In this document: one piece after another, positions 48,444 through 56,899 of the stretch | How the letters are laid out: each line of letters begins with the position of its first letter | Position numbering within the stretch: position 1 is the first letter of the stretch | Translations under genes and position numbers: made by a program | Notes under the pieces: model-generated | Told to the model about the DNA's origin: nothing | Seen by the model: the letters and a program-made list of their open reading frames with translations, nothing else | The model's database searches: none | DNA from: Curtobacterium sp. PhB115 | Lineage (GTDB): Bacteria; Actinomycetota; Actinomycetes; Actinomycetales; Microbacteriaceae | DNA length: 64,000 bases | Assembly: GCF_003752025.1 (NCBI RefSeq) | Contig: NZ_RJKR01000012.1 | Span: 124,001 to 188,000, forward strand | Reading direction: 5' to 3'

Positions 48444-49565
48444 ATGCACCCGAACAGACGCCAAGAGCGCATCCTCGCGGAGCTGCGCGTCCACGGCACC
48501 CTCTCCGCCTCGGACTTCGCCGACCGCGAGGGCATCTCGGCCATGACCGTCCGCCGAGACCTCGCCGAACTCGCCGAACGCGGGCTGGTCCGACGCGTGC
48601 ACGGCGGCGCCGTGTCCGTCGAGACCCTGCCCACCGCCGGCGCCCCGCACCGACCGGCGCCACGCCCGGCACCGCGCCCGGGCACCGGCGAGCCCGGCAG
48701 CGACCCAGGCGGCGCCCTCTTCACCCTCGGTCTCGTCGTCCCCGACCCCGGGTACTACTTCCCGAAGATCGTCGCCGGCGTCGCCGAACGCGCCGAGGCC
48801 CTCGGCGGCCGAGTGGTCCTCGGCGTCTCCCGGTACGACCCCGCCCGGGAACGCCAGCAGGTCGAACGGCTCATCGCCGCGGGCGTCGACGGCCTCCTCG
48901 TCACCACCACCGTCGCCGACGCCTTCGACACCCTCGCGCTCCTCGACCACGCACCGATGCCCGTCGTCGTCGTCGAACGCTCGGTGGCCGAGGCGCCCGT
49001 CGGCTCCGAGCTCGAATCCGTCCGCAGCGACCACGAGGCCGGCGCCGGCATCGCCGTCCGCCACCTCGCCGAACTCGGCCACCGCCGCATCGGGATGGCC
49101 GTGTTCGACACCCCCACCACCCCGCAGCTCCGCACCGGCTACGACCGCGCCGTCCGCCAGCTCGGCCTGGAACCAGACGCACCCGTCGAGGTCATCACCG
49201 ACGGCGACGGCGTCGGCACCGACACACGGGCGTTCATCGAACGCTGCCTCGCCACCGGCACCACCGCCGTCTTCGTGCACTCCGACCACTACGCCGTCGA
49301 GTTCGTCGAGACCGTCACCGAGATGGGACTCTCGATCCCGGACGACCTGTCCGTGGTCGCCTACGACGACGAGGTCGCGGCGCTCGCCGACGTCCCCCTC
49401 ACCGCCGTCGCACCGCCGAAGAACGACGTCGGCCGGTTCGCGGCGACGATGTGCTTCGAACGGATCTCGGCGACGGCACAGGTCGGGTTCGCCCGGCGGC
49501 ACATGACGCTGACGCCGACGCTGAGCGTGCGCGCCTCCACCGCGGCGGTCGTGTTCGATTCGTGA
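48444..49565 (+). CDS. DeoR-type HTH fused to LacI-type sugar-binding domain
   Basis: 373 aa. Residues ~1-56 are a DeoR winged helix (RRQERILAELRVHGTLSASDFADREGISAMTVRRDLAELAERGLVRRVHGGAV). After a Pro-rich linker (~62-85) comes a full LacI/periplasmic-binding-type effector domain (~90-370) instead of the usual DeoR sugar-phosphate isomerase-like domain. Such hybrids are known in actinobacteria and respond to free sugars. GGGGAGC precedes the ATG. Its place between the importer and catabolic genes makes it the likely local repressor. Confidence 0.88.
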   Translation: MHPNRRQERILAELRVHGTLSASDFADREGISAMTVRRDLAELAERGLVRRVHGGAVSVETLPTAGAPHRPAPRPAPRPGTGEPGSDPGGALFTLGLVVPDPGYYFPKIVAGVAERAEALGGRVVLGVSRYDPARERQQVERLIAAGVDGLLVTTTVADAFDTLALLDHAPMPVVVVERSVAEAPVGSELESVRSDHEAGAGIAVRHLAELGHRRIGMAVFDTPTTPQLRTGYDRAVRQLGLEPDAPVEVITDGDGVGTDTRAFIERCLATGTTAVFVHSDHYAVEFVETVTEMGLSIPDDLSVVAYDDEVAALADVPLTAVAPPKNDVGRFAATMCFERISATAQVGFARRHMTLTPTLSVRASTAAVVFDS

Positions 49566-49583
49566 GCGTTTGCGCTCCCGCAC

Positions 49584-49613
49584 TTGACCACGAACACGGG
49601 CCGGCGCTGGCAT
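49584..49613 (+). promoter_or_regulatory. Promoter candidate for the catabolic genes
   Basis: TTGACC (49584-49589), 18 bases, TGGCAT (49608-49613). The -35 box and spacer equal those of the importer promoter, which suggests matched control. A GATGACG half-site lies over the ATG (49648-49654). Confidence 0.4.
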
Positions 49614-49648
49614 GGGGAGGCCGTACTCCCGAGAGGAGCCGTTCGACG

Positions 49649-50713
49649 ATGACGTCACGCCCCGTCACACCCCCAGCCACGCCGACCCCGGCCGACCCCG
49701 CTCACCGCGCCCCCGTCCCGGTCGGGTTCGTGATGCCGGAGCCGACGTTCACCCGGGTGTTCGACCCGGCAGACCTCGCTGCGCTGCACGCCTCCGGAGC
49801 GGTGCGACTCGTCGCCGACCGGCCGCTCGACCCCGACGACCCCTGCGACGCGGCGCTGCTCGGCGACGTCGAGGTGATCGTCACCGGGTGGGGGAGCCCG
49901 GTGCTCGACGCGGCTCGGCTCGACCGGATGCCCAGGCTCCGGGCCGTCGTGCACTCCGCCGGTTCCGTGAAGCCCGTGGTCGACACCGACGTCTGGTCCC
50001 GCCGGATCGCGGTCACCTCGAGCGCCGCAGCGAACGCCGTGCCGGTCGCCGAGTACACCGTCGCGGTGATCGTCCTCGCCGCCAAGCGCGCGTTCGCGAG
50101 CGCCTCCGCACTCCGCAGCGACGAGCGGCCCGACGTCGAGGGGTCGTGGCCGGTCGTCGGCATGCACGGCGTCACCGTCGGGGTCGTCGGAGCGTCCCGC
50201 GTCGGCCGGGCCGTGATCGAGCGGCTCCGCGACTACGACGTACGCGTGCTGGTGAGCGATCCGTTCCTCGACGACGACGAGGCCGCGCTCCTCGGCGTCA
50301 CCGCGGTCGACCTCGGCACGCTCGCCGAGACGAGTGACGTCGTCACCCTGCACGCCCCGCTGTTGCCCACCACCAGGGGGATGATCGACCGGTCGGTGAT
50401 CGCGCGGATGCGACCGGGGACGACCCTGGTGAACACGGCTCGCGGCGGGATCGTGGACCAGGACGCGCTCGCCGACCGGCTCGAGCGCGGTGACCTCGCC
50501 GCCGTCCTCGACGTCACCGAACCCGAGCACCTGCCACCGGACGCACGGCTCCGCTCGACGCCGAACACGTTCATCACGCCGCACATCGCCGGCTCGCTCG
50601 GCAACGAACTGCGACGGCTCGCGGAGAACGCAGTCCGCGAGACCATCGCGTTCGCCTCGTCCGGCGCCTTCCTCGACCCGATCGTGCCGGCTGGCTTCGC
50701 CGTCCAGGCCTGA
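49649..50713 (+). CDS. D-isomer-specific 2-hydroxyacid dehydrogenase
   Basis: 354 aa from ATG 49649. NAD-binding fold with GVVGASRVGRAVIERL (~176-191), where the usual GxGxxG is GASRVG, then NTARGGIVDQDAL and a C-terminal FITPHIAGS with the catalytic His. A Pro/Thr-rich N-terminus of ~25 residues is extra. It could oxidise or reduce a sugar-derived 2-hydroxy/2-keto acid from the glycan pathway. It is followed 30 bases later by the heparinase-like gene. Confidence 0.88.
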   Translation: MTSRPVTPPATPTPADPAHRAPVPVGFVMPEPTFTRVFDPADLAALHASGAVRLVADRPLDPDDPCDAALLGDVEVIVTGWGSPVLDAARLDRMPRLRAVVHSAGSVKPVVDTDVWSRRIAVTSSAAANAVPVAEYTVAVIVLAAKRAFASASALRSDERPDVEGSWPVVGMHGVTVGVVGASRVGRAVIERLRDYDVRVLVSDPFLDDDEAALLGVTAVDLGTLAETSDVVTLHAPLLPTTRGMIDRSVIARMRPGTTLVNTARGGIVDQDALADRLERGDLAAVLDVTEPEHLPPDARLRSTPNTFITPHIAGSLGNELRRLAENAVRETIAFASSGAFLDPIVPAGFAVQA

Positions 50714-50743
50714 GACCCCCACCACCACCCGGAGACCCACCTC

Positions 50744-52651
50744 ATGACCGTCACCGTCGACGCTCCGTCCTTCACCGACCGCTTCACCGCGGCAGCGCGC
50801 GCGGCGCTCCGTCCGCGCACGTGGCGACCCGCGCCTCCCGTCAGCGACCGCGCAGCGTGGGCCGACGTCACGGACGCCGACCGGGAGGCCCTGCTCACGG
50901 TCGCGCACGCCCGTCGCGACGCCGCTGCGGTCACCTTCCCGACCCTCGCCCTGTGGGCGACGTACAGTCGCGACGGCGACCGCCGACCGTACGAACGGGC
51001 GCAGCGGAACCTGCTCGAGTCCGCCGGCACCGCAGCGCTCGCACTCGGCGTGACGGGCGAGGACGAGTGGGCCGACGTGCTCGCCGACCAGCTCTGGCGG
51101 ATCTGCGAGATGCGCGCCTGGTGCCTGCCGTCGCACTACGCCCTGCCCGAGGACGGCAGCCGCCCCTTCCTGCCGCTGCCGGGTCGGGACGTGCTGGACC
51201 TGTCGGACGCCTACGTCGGCGGGATGCTCGCGGCGATCGACGCGATCGCGGGGGAGCGCCTCGAACGGGACCGCCCCGGCATCCGCGCGCACGTCCACCA
51301 CGAGATCCGCCGCCGGGTCCTCGACCCCTGGGAGCAGGACGTCTACTTCTGGCACGGGGTCGACGGGCCACCGAACAACTGGGCGCCGTGGATCGTGTCG
51401 AACGTGCTGGTCTGCGCCGCCGTCGTCGAGCCCGACGCTGACCGCCTCGAGGCCACGATCGACCGGGCGCTCGTGATCCTCGACCGGTTCCGTGCCGGGT
51501 ACGACGCCGATGGCAGTTGCGACGAGGGCGCGACCTACTGGTGGTGGGCCGGCGCGACCCTGTTCGAGGCGTTGGACCTGGTCGAGGAGCTGACCGACCG
51601 GACGTTCGACGGGTTCTCGGTCGCGCCGGTCGCCGCGATGGCGCGGTTCCCGATGGGCATGCAGATCGGCGCTCGGTCGCAGGTCAACCACTCCGACGGG
51701 TCCCCGGCGTTGGCGGAGAACGCGAACTGGCACCTGCTCGGCCGCTTCGGGGAGCGCGTCGGTGACGACCAGGTCGTCCGGCACGCACGGTGGATGGGTC
51801 GGCAGCACCCGCTGCGCTTCGACGGCCAGCTCGCCGCCCTCTTCCGCCGGACCACGGCCGAGCTGCTGGACGCGTCGTGGACCTCCGACGACGCCGGTCC
51901 CGCCGAGCCGGGCATGCCCGCGTCGCTCTGGCTGCCCGGCACCGAGGTCGCCGTCGCCCGCGACCACGACGGCGCCGTCGACGGCTTCGTCCTCGCGGTG
52001 AAGGGCGGGCACAACGACGTCAGCCACAACCACAACGACGCCGGCGGGGTGATCGTGTCCCTGGACGGCGAGCCGGTCCTGATCGACGTCGGGGTCGGTG
52101 TGTACCGCCGCGAGACCTTCATGCCCGAACACCGCTACGGCATCTGGACGATGCGGAGCGCCTGGCACGGGGTCCCGCTGCCGAACGGCGTCGAACAGCA
52201 CGAGGGGGCGTCGTACCGGGCGACCGGCACCGCGTTCGAGGACGACGGCGCCCGAGCGGTGTGGTCCGCCGACCTCGCAGCCGCCTACCCACCCTCGAGC
52301 GGGCTCGTCACGCTCGGCCGGAGCGCCACGCTGGACCGTGCTGCCGAACGGGTGGTCGTCCGCGACACCTGGACGTTCGCGGAGCCCGGCACGATGACCC
52401 TGGTCCTCATGACCCGTGACGAACCCGTCCCCGTGGACGGCGGCCTCCTGGTCGGCCCCGCACACCTGGCCGTCGACACCGGACGGTTCGACGTGCTCGT
52501 CGACCGACGGGAGGTCGACGACGAGAAGCTCGAGCGCGTCTGGGGTCCCGCCGTGCACCGCGTCCGGCTCGTCGCGCGTGACCACGCCACCGCGGGCGAG
52601 CACGTGCTCACCCTGACCCGGGCGACCGCGCCCGCTGGGAAGACCGCGTGA
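50744..52651 (+). CDS. Heparinase II/III-family polysaccharide lyase-like protein
   Basis: 635 aa, no signal peptide. An N-terminal alpha/alpha-toroid (~1-370) carries PPNNWAPW and CDEGATYWWWAG segments; a C-terminal beta-sandwich (~385-630) begins with GGHNDVSHNHNDAGGVIVSLDGEPVLIDVG, the heparinase II/III signature with its His/Asn residues. Family enzymes cleave uronic-acid-containing glycans by beta-elimination. Lack of a signal peptide suggests a cytoplasmic exo- or oligo-lyase acting on imported oligosaccharides, matching the adjacent importer. The stop overlaps the ThuA-like gene (GTGA). Confidence 0.86.
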   Translation: MTVTVDAPSFTDRFTAAARAALRPRTWRPAPPVSDRAAWADVTDADREALLTVAHARRDAAAVTFPTLALWATYSRDGDRRPYERAQRNLLESAGTAALALGVTGEDEWADVLADQLWRICEMRAWCLPSHYALPEDGSRPFLPLPGRDVLDLSDAYVGGMLAAIDAIAGERLERDRPGIRAHVHHEIRRRVLDPWEQDVYFWHGVDGPPNNWAPWIVSNVLVCAAVVEPDADRLEATIDRALVILDRFRAGYDADGSCDEGATYWWWAGATLFEALDLVEELTDRTFDGFSVAPVAAMARFPMGMQIGARSQVNHSDGSPALAENANWHLLGRFGERVGDDQVVRHARWMGRQHPLRFDGQLAALFRRTTAELLDASWTSDDAGPAEPGMPASLWLPGTEVAVARDHDGAVDGFVLAVKGGHNDVSHNHNDAGGVIVSLDGEPVLIDVGVGVYRRETFMPEHRYGIWTMRSAWHGVPLPNGVEQHEGASYRATGTAFEDDGARAVWSADLAAAYPPSSGLVTLGRSATLDRAAERVVVRDTWTFAEPGTMTLVLMTRDEPVPVDGGLLVGPAHLAVDTGRFDVLVDRREVDDEKLERVWGPAVHRVRLVARDHATAGEHVLTLTRATAPAGKTA

Positions 52652-53307
52652 GCGCTGTGCTGCTCGGCGGAGCCGGTCGCTGGACCGATCCGTGGCACCC
52701 GTTCGCCGAGACGAACGCCGCGATCGCCGAGATCGCCGCCGACGCCGGCGTGCCGCTCGAACAGCCCGACGACGTCGACACCGCCCTCGCCGGGTTCGCG
52801 AGCGGGCCGCTGCCGTCGCTCGTCGTGGTGAACGTCGGGCTGCCCCGCGACGAGCGCCCGGTGCCGTTCACCGACGCCGTCCGCGGGTTCCACCGGCTGC
52901 TCGCCAGTCCGGTGCCGCTGCTCGTGCTGCACGTCTCGACGACGTCGTTCGCCGACGACGACGCCTGGGAGCGCGCCGTCGGCGGGGTCTGGGTGCGTGG
53001 CACCACGATGCACCCGCCGTACGGGCCCGCACGGGTGCGGGTCGTGGACGACGAGCACCCGATCACGGCCGGGTCGTCGGACTTCACCCTGCAGGACGAG
53101 CGCTACACCCGCCTGCGCGTCGCCCCGGACGTCCGGGTGCTGCTCGAGCACGAGCACGAGGGCGAGCGGCACCCGCTCGCGTGGGTGCACGAGCGTGCCG
53201 GCGGCGGGACGACGGTCCACGATGCGCTCGGCCACTCGGCTGCGTCGTTCGCATCCCCGGAGCACCGCGCGTTCCTGCGGCGCGCGCTCGTCTTCCTGAC
53301 CCGCTGA
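52648..53307 (+). CDS. ThuA-like (trehalose-utilisation-type) protein
   Basis: 219 aa from the GTG overlapping the lyase stop. Class-I glutamine-amidotransferase-like fold of the ThuA group: LLVLHVSTTSFADDDAWERAVGGVWVRGTTMHPPYG and DDEHPITAGSSDFTLQDERYTRLRV are its signatures. Members occur with sugar oxidoreductases and lyases in glycan loci. The biochemical role is not established, though some convert keto-sugar intermediates. Coupled to the lyase gene, so part of the same catabolic path. Confidence 0.82.
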   Translation: MSAVLLGGAGRWTDPWHPFAETNAAIAEIAADAGVPLEQPDDVDTALAGFASGPLPSLVVVNVGLPRDERPVPFTDAVRGFHRLLASPVPLLVLHVSTTSFADDDAWERAVGGVWVRGTTMHPPYGPARVRVVDDEHPITAGSSDFTLQDERYTRLRVAPDVRVLLEHEHEGERHPLAWVHERAGGGTTVHDALGHSAASFASPEHRAFLRRALVFLTR

Positions 53308-53324
53308 CGGGCTTCGACCCGACT

Positions 53325-53373
53325 GCCTGGAGGCCCGGTGCCGGTCTCGTGGACCGGCACCGGGCCTCCAGGC
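53325..53373. terminator. Long palindrome at convergent junction (variant)
   Basis: Perfect 22-base arms (53325-53346/53352-53373) around TCGTG, with core TGGAGGCCCGGTGCC combining type A and type B words, lie between the ThuA-like and DUF4832 genes. Confidence 0.75.
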
Positions 53374-53389
53374 GGTTGCGTCTCGTGCG

Positions 53390-55003
53390 TCAGCCCACCG
53401 TGACCTCGCCCACGACGACCCAGCCACCTTCCTGCGCCGCCTGTGCGGCGAGCTGGATCCCCGGGGTGCCGCCCGAGGTCGTGTCGACGATCGCGATGCC
53501 CCAGCGGTACTGACCCGACGGCACCCCGGCCAGCGAGGCGCGGAACGCGTACGCGGTGGGTGACCCCTTCAGCCAGGTCGACGGGTCGGACGCCGTGTCG
53601 ACGAAGGACTTCGCGACGGACCCGTCCGCACGGAGCAGCGCCAGCGCCGCCTTGTACTTGCCGTTCCACACCGGCAGGTTGTCGGGCAGGTAGCCCCAAC
53701 CGGTGTTCGTCCACTCGTGGGTGAGGTCCACCGTGGCGCCCACGGCGACCGCACCGGGCACGACGACGTGCGACGGGTGGAGGCGGTACCCGCCCTCCGC
53801 GTCGAAGCGCTGCGTCAGCGGGTACGTCTCGTCGGTGAACCACGAGAGGGTCTCGCCGTTCCGGAGGTCCATCATGTTCACGTGGGCCTCGACCGAGTCG
53901 TCGAACTCGCCCCGCCGGACGTCGGCGGTGGTCACGTAGCCGCGGGGATCCTGCGTCACGTCGTGCTGGGCGGTGACCCAGCCACCCTCCATGATGATCG
54001 GCCGCTTGTACCGCCACTTCGCCGCCATCGACTTCTCCCAGTCGGCGTAGTACGTCGTCATGCCGAACGCGTCGTGGCGCAGGACGTAGCCCTTCTCGTA
54101 GGCACCGTCGAGCATGCGTTCGCTCTCGGGATCGGGCGTGCCCCAGTCCTTCGGGCCGCCGATCATCCGGTGGTAGTTCAGCGCCAGGGGCACCCGGGTG
54201 AAGTGCTCCTGGTACAGGTCGATGATCCAGTCGAACACCGGCTCCCGGTTCGTCGCGTCCTGGTAGAGCATCGAGTGGCCCTCACCCCACTTGCCGAGCC
54301 CGTACCCGTCGATGAAGTCCGTGGTGGCCGGGTCGTCGTACTGCGCGCCGAAGGCAGCGATGAAGGCGGCGTACTTCGCCTGGAACACCGGGTCGTCGGG
54401 GTACGGACTCCACACGGTCGTGCTGCCGGTCTGCGTCTCGTAGCCGGCGGCACCCGCTGCCCGTACCCAGGCGGGCGTGAAGTCCGACGACTTGTCGCGG
54501 CTGTCGACCACGACCCGGAAGGCCAGCCGGAGGCCGCGGCGCCGGGCCTCGGCGAGGATGCCGGCGAAGGCCGCGTTCGTGTCCCAGCCGTAGACGCCCT
54601 CGGACGGTTCGAGGATCGTCCACGACACCCGCATGTACATCACCGAGGCGTAGTCGGACACCGAGATCGTGGTGCCGTCGGGCAGCGGGACGTCGTCGTA
54701 CTTCGTCCAGTAGTCGGCGGGTGGGGCCGAGGAGCCGTAGAGCGCCCAACCGGTGAGCGGGTTCTTCAGCAGGGTCGTGGTGTCGGCCGCGAAGTGCTTG
54801 TCGAGCACTGCGCCGGTGGCGGTCGCTGCGGTGGTGGTCGCCGCGGTCGCTGCGAGCGTGCTGGTGGGGCGGCTCGTGCTCGTGCTCGTGCTCGGTGCGG
54901 CGCTCGCCGGTGGTGTGCCGAGTGCTCCGGACGCGGCGGAGGCGGTGGCGGCGATGCCGAGACCGAGTGCCGTCCTCCTGGTGATGTGGTGCGACGTGCT
55001 CAT
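53390..55003 (-). CDS. Secreted DUF4832 glycosidase-like protein
   Basis: 537 aa from the ATG at 55001-55003, preceded by AAGGGGAG. A Tat-type signal (ITRRTALGLG, Ala-rich helix, ASAA site near 36) and a Ser/Thr stalk (~37-62) lead to a TIM-barrel-like region (~75-385) with MRVSWTILEPSEGVYGWD, GYGLGKWGEGH and PIIMEGGW, each ending a strand with acidic residues as in glycoside hydrolases of clan A. A C-terminal beta domain (~400-535) is DUF4832. Probably an exported glycan-degrading enzyme; catalytic activity is inferred. It is convergent with the lyase genes but belongs to the same locus by content. Confidence 0.8.
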   Translation of the reverse strand: MSTSHHITRRTALGLGIAATASAASGALGTPPASAAPSTSTSTSRPTSTLAATAATTTAATATGAVLDKHFAADTTTLLKNPLTGWALYGSSAPPADYWTKYDDVPLPDGTTISVSDYASVMYMRVSWTILEPSEGVYGWDTNAAFAGILAEARRRGLRLAFRVVVDSRDKSSDFTPAWVRAAGAAGYETQTGSTTVWSPYPDDPVFQAKYAAFIAAFGAQYDDPATTDFIDGYGLGKWGEGHSMLYQDATNREPVFDWIIDLYQEHFTRVPLALNYHRMIGGPKDWGTPDPESERMLDGAYEKGYVLRHDAFGMTTYYADWEKSMAAKWRYKRPIIMEGGWVTAQHDVTQDPRGYVTTADVRRGEFDDSVEAHVNMMDLRNGETLSWFTDETYPLTQRFDAEGGYRLHPSHVVVPGAVAVGATVDLTHEWTNTGWGYLPDNLPVWNGKYKAALALLRADGSVAKSFVDTASDPSTWLKGSPTAYAFRASLAGVPSGQYRWGIAIVDTTSGGTPGIQLAAQAAQEGGWVVVGEVTVG

Positions 55004-55108
55004 GCGTTCTCCCCTTCGAGAAGCGGTCAGTGCAGGTCGATCGTCCTCGGCGTCCCGCTGTGTGGGCAAGGCGTCCCGCCCAGTCGAACAGGACTCGCAC
55101 ACCCGTCG

Positions 55109-55250
55109 GATGCGGGCGCATGTTCCGACGATCCACGAGTCGTTCGCGTCGTGGTCTGTCGGAACTTGCGCACGCATCGTGTGCGGGCGCATGTTCCGAC
55201 GATCCACGAGTCGTTCGCGTCGTGGTCCGTCGGAACTTGCACACGCATCG
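55109..55250. repeat. Paired tandem hairpins (family C, locus 4)
   Basis: Two nearly identical units (55109-55177 and 55180-55250), each with TTCCGAC/GTCGGAA and CCACGA/TCGTGG stems and GCGCA-type outer arms. It lies 51 bases past the DppF-like stop codon. The 298-base gap 55004-55301 contains nothing else that I recognise. Confidence 0.75.
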
Positions 55251-55301
55251 ACCCGGGCACGCCGACCGCCGCGCCCGCCGCAGGCCCGCGCGCCGCGCGC
55301 C

Positions 55302-56084
55302 CTACGGCAGCGTCGGCGCCGCCTCCACCAACGCCCGCGTCACCGGGTGCTGCGGCGCATCGAGCAGCGACACCGGCCCGCGCTCGACGATGCGCCCCTC
55401 CGACATCACCGCGACGGTGTCGCACAGCCGCTGCACCACACCGATGTCGTGCGACACCAGCACCAGGGTCAGCCCGAGGTCGTCGGCGAGCGAGCGGAAC
55501 AGGTCGATCACGCGGGCACGCACCACCACGTCGAGGGCGCTCATCGGCTCGTCCCCGAACAGGATCCGCGGCGAGTGCACCACGGCCCGGGCGATCGCGA
55601 TGCGCTGACGCTGCCCGCCGGAGAACTCGTGCGGGTACCGGTCGACGACGTCCTCGGGCAGGTCCACCCGGGCGAGCACGTCGCGCACCAGGTCGGGATG
55701 GGAGCCGGGCAGACGCAGTGCCCGCAGCGGCTCGGCGACGATCGCCCCGACGCGCATCCGCGGGTCGAGCGATGCGTACGGGTCCTGGAACACGATGCCG
55801 GTCTCGCGCCGGAACCAGCGCATCGCGGCAGCGGATCCGGACGCCACCACCGGACGACCGGAGGCGGTCACGGAACCTGCGGAAGGTGCCTCCAGGCCGG
55901 CGAGGAGCCGCACCAGGGTCGACTTGCCGGATCCCGATTCCCCGACGATCCCGAGGCGTGCGCCGGGGGCGACCGTCAGGTCGACCCCGTCGACGGCGGT
56001 GCGGACCGGCCCGGGCTCGAACGGACCGCGTCGGGGGAGTCGGTAGGTGCGGTGCAGGCCGCTGGCGTGCAGGGCATCGGTCAT
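55302..56084 (-). CDS. Peptide/nickel-type ABC ATPase, DppF-like
   Basis: 260 aa. Walker A GESGSGKS (~48-55), signature FSGGQRQRIAIARA, Walker B ILFGDEPMSALD. The C-terminus ends soon after the H-loop (SHD), with the HPVTRALVEA segment of the oligopeptide subfamily. No Cys-rich 4Fe-4S extension, as seen in some Dpp ATPases, is present. It is the last of five genes joined by 4-base overlaps; paired hairpins follow. Confidence 0.92.
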   Translation of the reverse strand: MTDALHASGLHRTYRLPRRGPFEPGPVRTAVDGVDLTVAPGARLGIVGESGSGKSTLVRLLAGLEAPSAGSVTASGRPVVASGSAAAMRWFRRETGIVFQDPYASLDPRMRVGAIVAEPLRALRLPGSHPDLVRDVLARVDLPEDVVDRYPHEFSGGQRQRIAIARAVVHSPRILFGDEPMSALDVVVRARVIDLFRSLADDLGLTLVLVSHDIGVVQRLCDTVAVMSEGRIVERGPVSLLDAPQHPVTRALVEAAPTLP

Positions 56085-56899
56085 GAGGCACCCCCGGTTC
56101 GACGTGCGGTGGCGCGGGCTGCCTCGACGAGGGCGACCGTCGCCGGGTGCTGCGGCGCGGCGAGGAGCGACGCCACCGACCCCTGCTCGACGACCCGTCC
56201 GCCGTCGAGCACCACGGCGGTGTCGGCGATCCTGGACAGCACCGCGAGGTCGTGCGTGACGAAGAGCATGCCCGCGGAGACGCGCTCGAACAGTTCGAGG
56301 ATCCGGGCCTCGGTCGTGACGTCGAGCGCCGTGGTGGGTTCGTCGGCGACGAGGTACGCGGGTTCGCCGGCCATCGCCATCGCGATGCAGATCCGCTGCC
56401 GCTGCCCACCCGAGAGCTGGTGCGGGTACTGCCGCAGCATCGACTCCGGGTCCGGCAGTCCGACGTCGGCGGCGAGGGCGGTCGCCGCAGCGCGAGCCGC
56501 CCGCCGGTCCAGCCCGCGGTGCAGCCGGAGTGGTTCGGCGATCTGCGCGCCCACACGCCGCAGCGGGTCGAGGGCGGTGCCGGGCTCCTGGAACACCATG
56601 CCGATCCCGGCGCCGCGGAGCCGCGCTCGCTCCCGCTCCGGCATCCCGATGAGCTCGGTGCCGTCGAGGCGGATGCTGCCGCTGACGGTCGCACCGGTGG
56701 GCTCCAGCCCCATCAGGGCGAGCGAGGTCATCGACTTCCCGGATCCGGATGCGCCGATCACGCCCACCCGACGGCCGGGAGGCACGGTGAACGTCACGTC
56801 GTCCAGGATCGTCCGCCCCGTGATGCGGACGGAGAGCCCCACCACCTCGAGTCCGCCGGCTGCGGCTGGTCCTGCTGGTGCTGCCGCTGGGTCCGTCAT
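56081..56899 (-). CDS. Peptide/nickel-type ABC ATPase, DppD-like
   Basis: 272 aa from the ATG at 56897-56899. Walker A GASGSGKS (~49-56), signature LSGGQRQRICIAMA, Walker B LVADEPTTALD. An Ala/Pro-rich N-terminus of ~15 residues precedes the domain. ATGA overlaps with the DppC-like gene before and the DppF-like gene after, so the two ATPases are made in balance and presumably form a heterodimer. Confidence 0.92.
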   Translation of the reverse strand: MTDPAAAPAGPAAAGGLEVVGLSVRITGRTILDDVTFTVPPGRRVGVIGASGSGKSMTSLALMGLEPTGATVSGSIRLDGTELIGMPERERARLRGAGIGMVFQEPGTALDPLRRVGAQIAEPLRLHRGLDRRAARAAATALAADVGLPDPESMLRQYPHQLSGGQRQRICIAMAMAGEPAYLVADEPTTALDVTTEARILELFERVSAGMLFVTHDLAVLSRIADTAVVLDGGRVVEQGSVASLLAAPQHPATVALVEAARATARRTGGAS

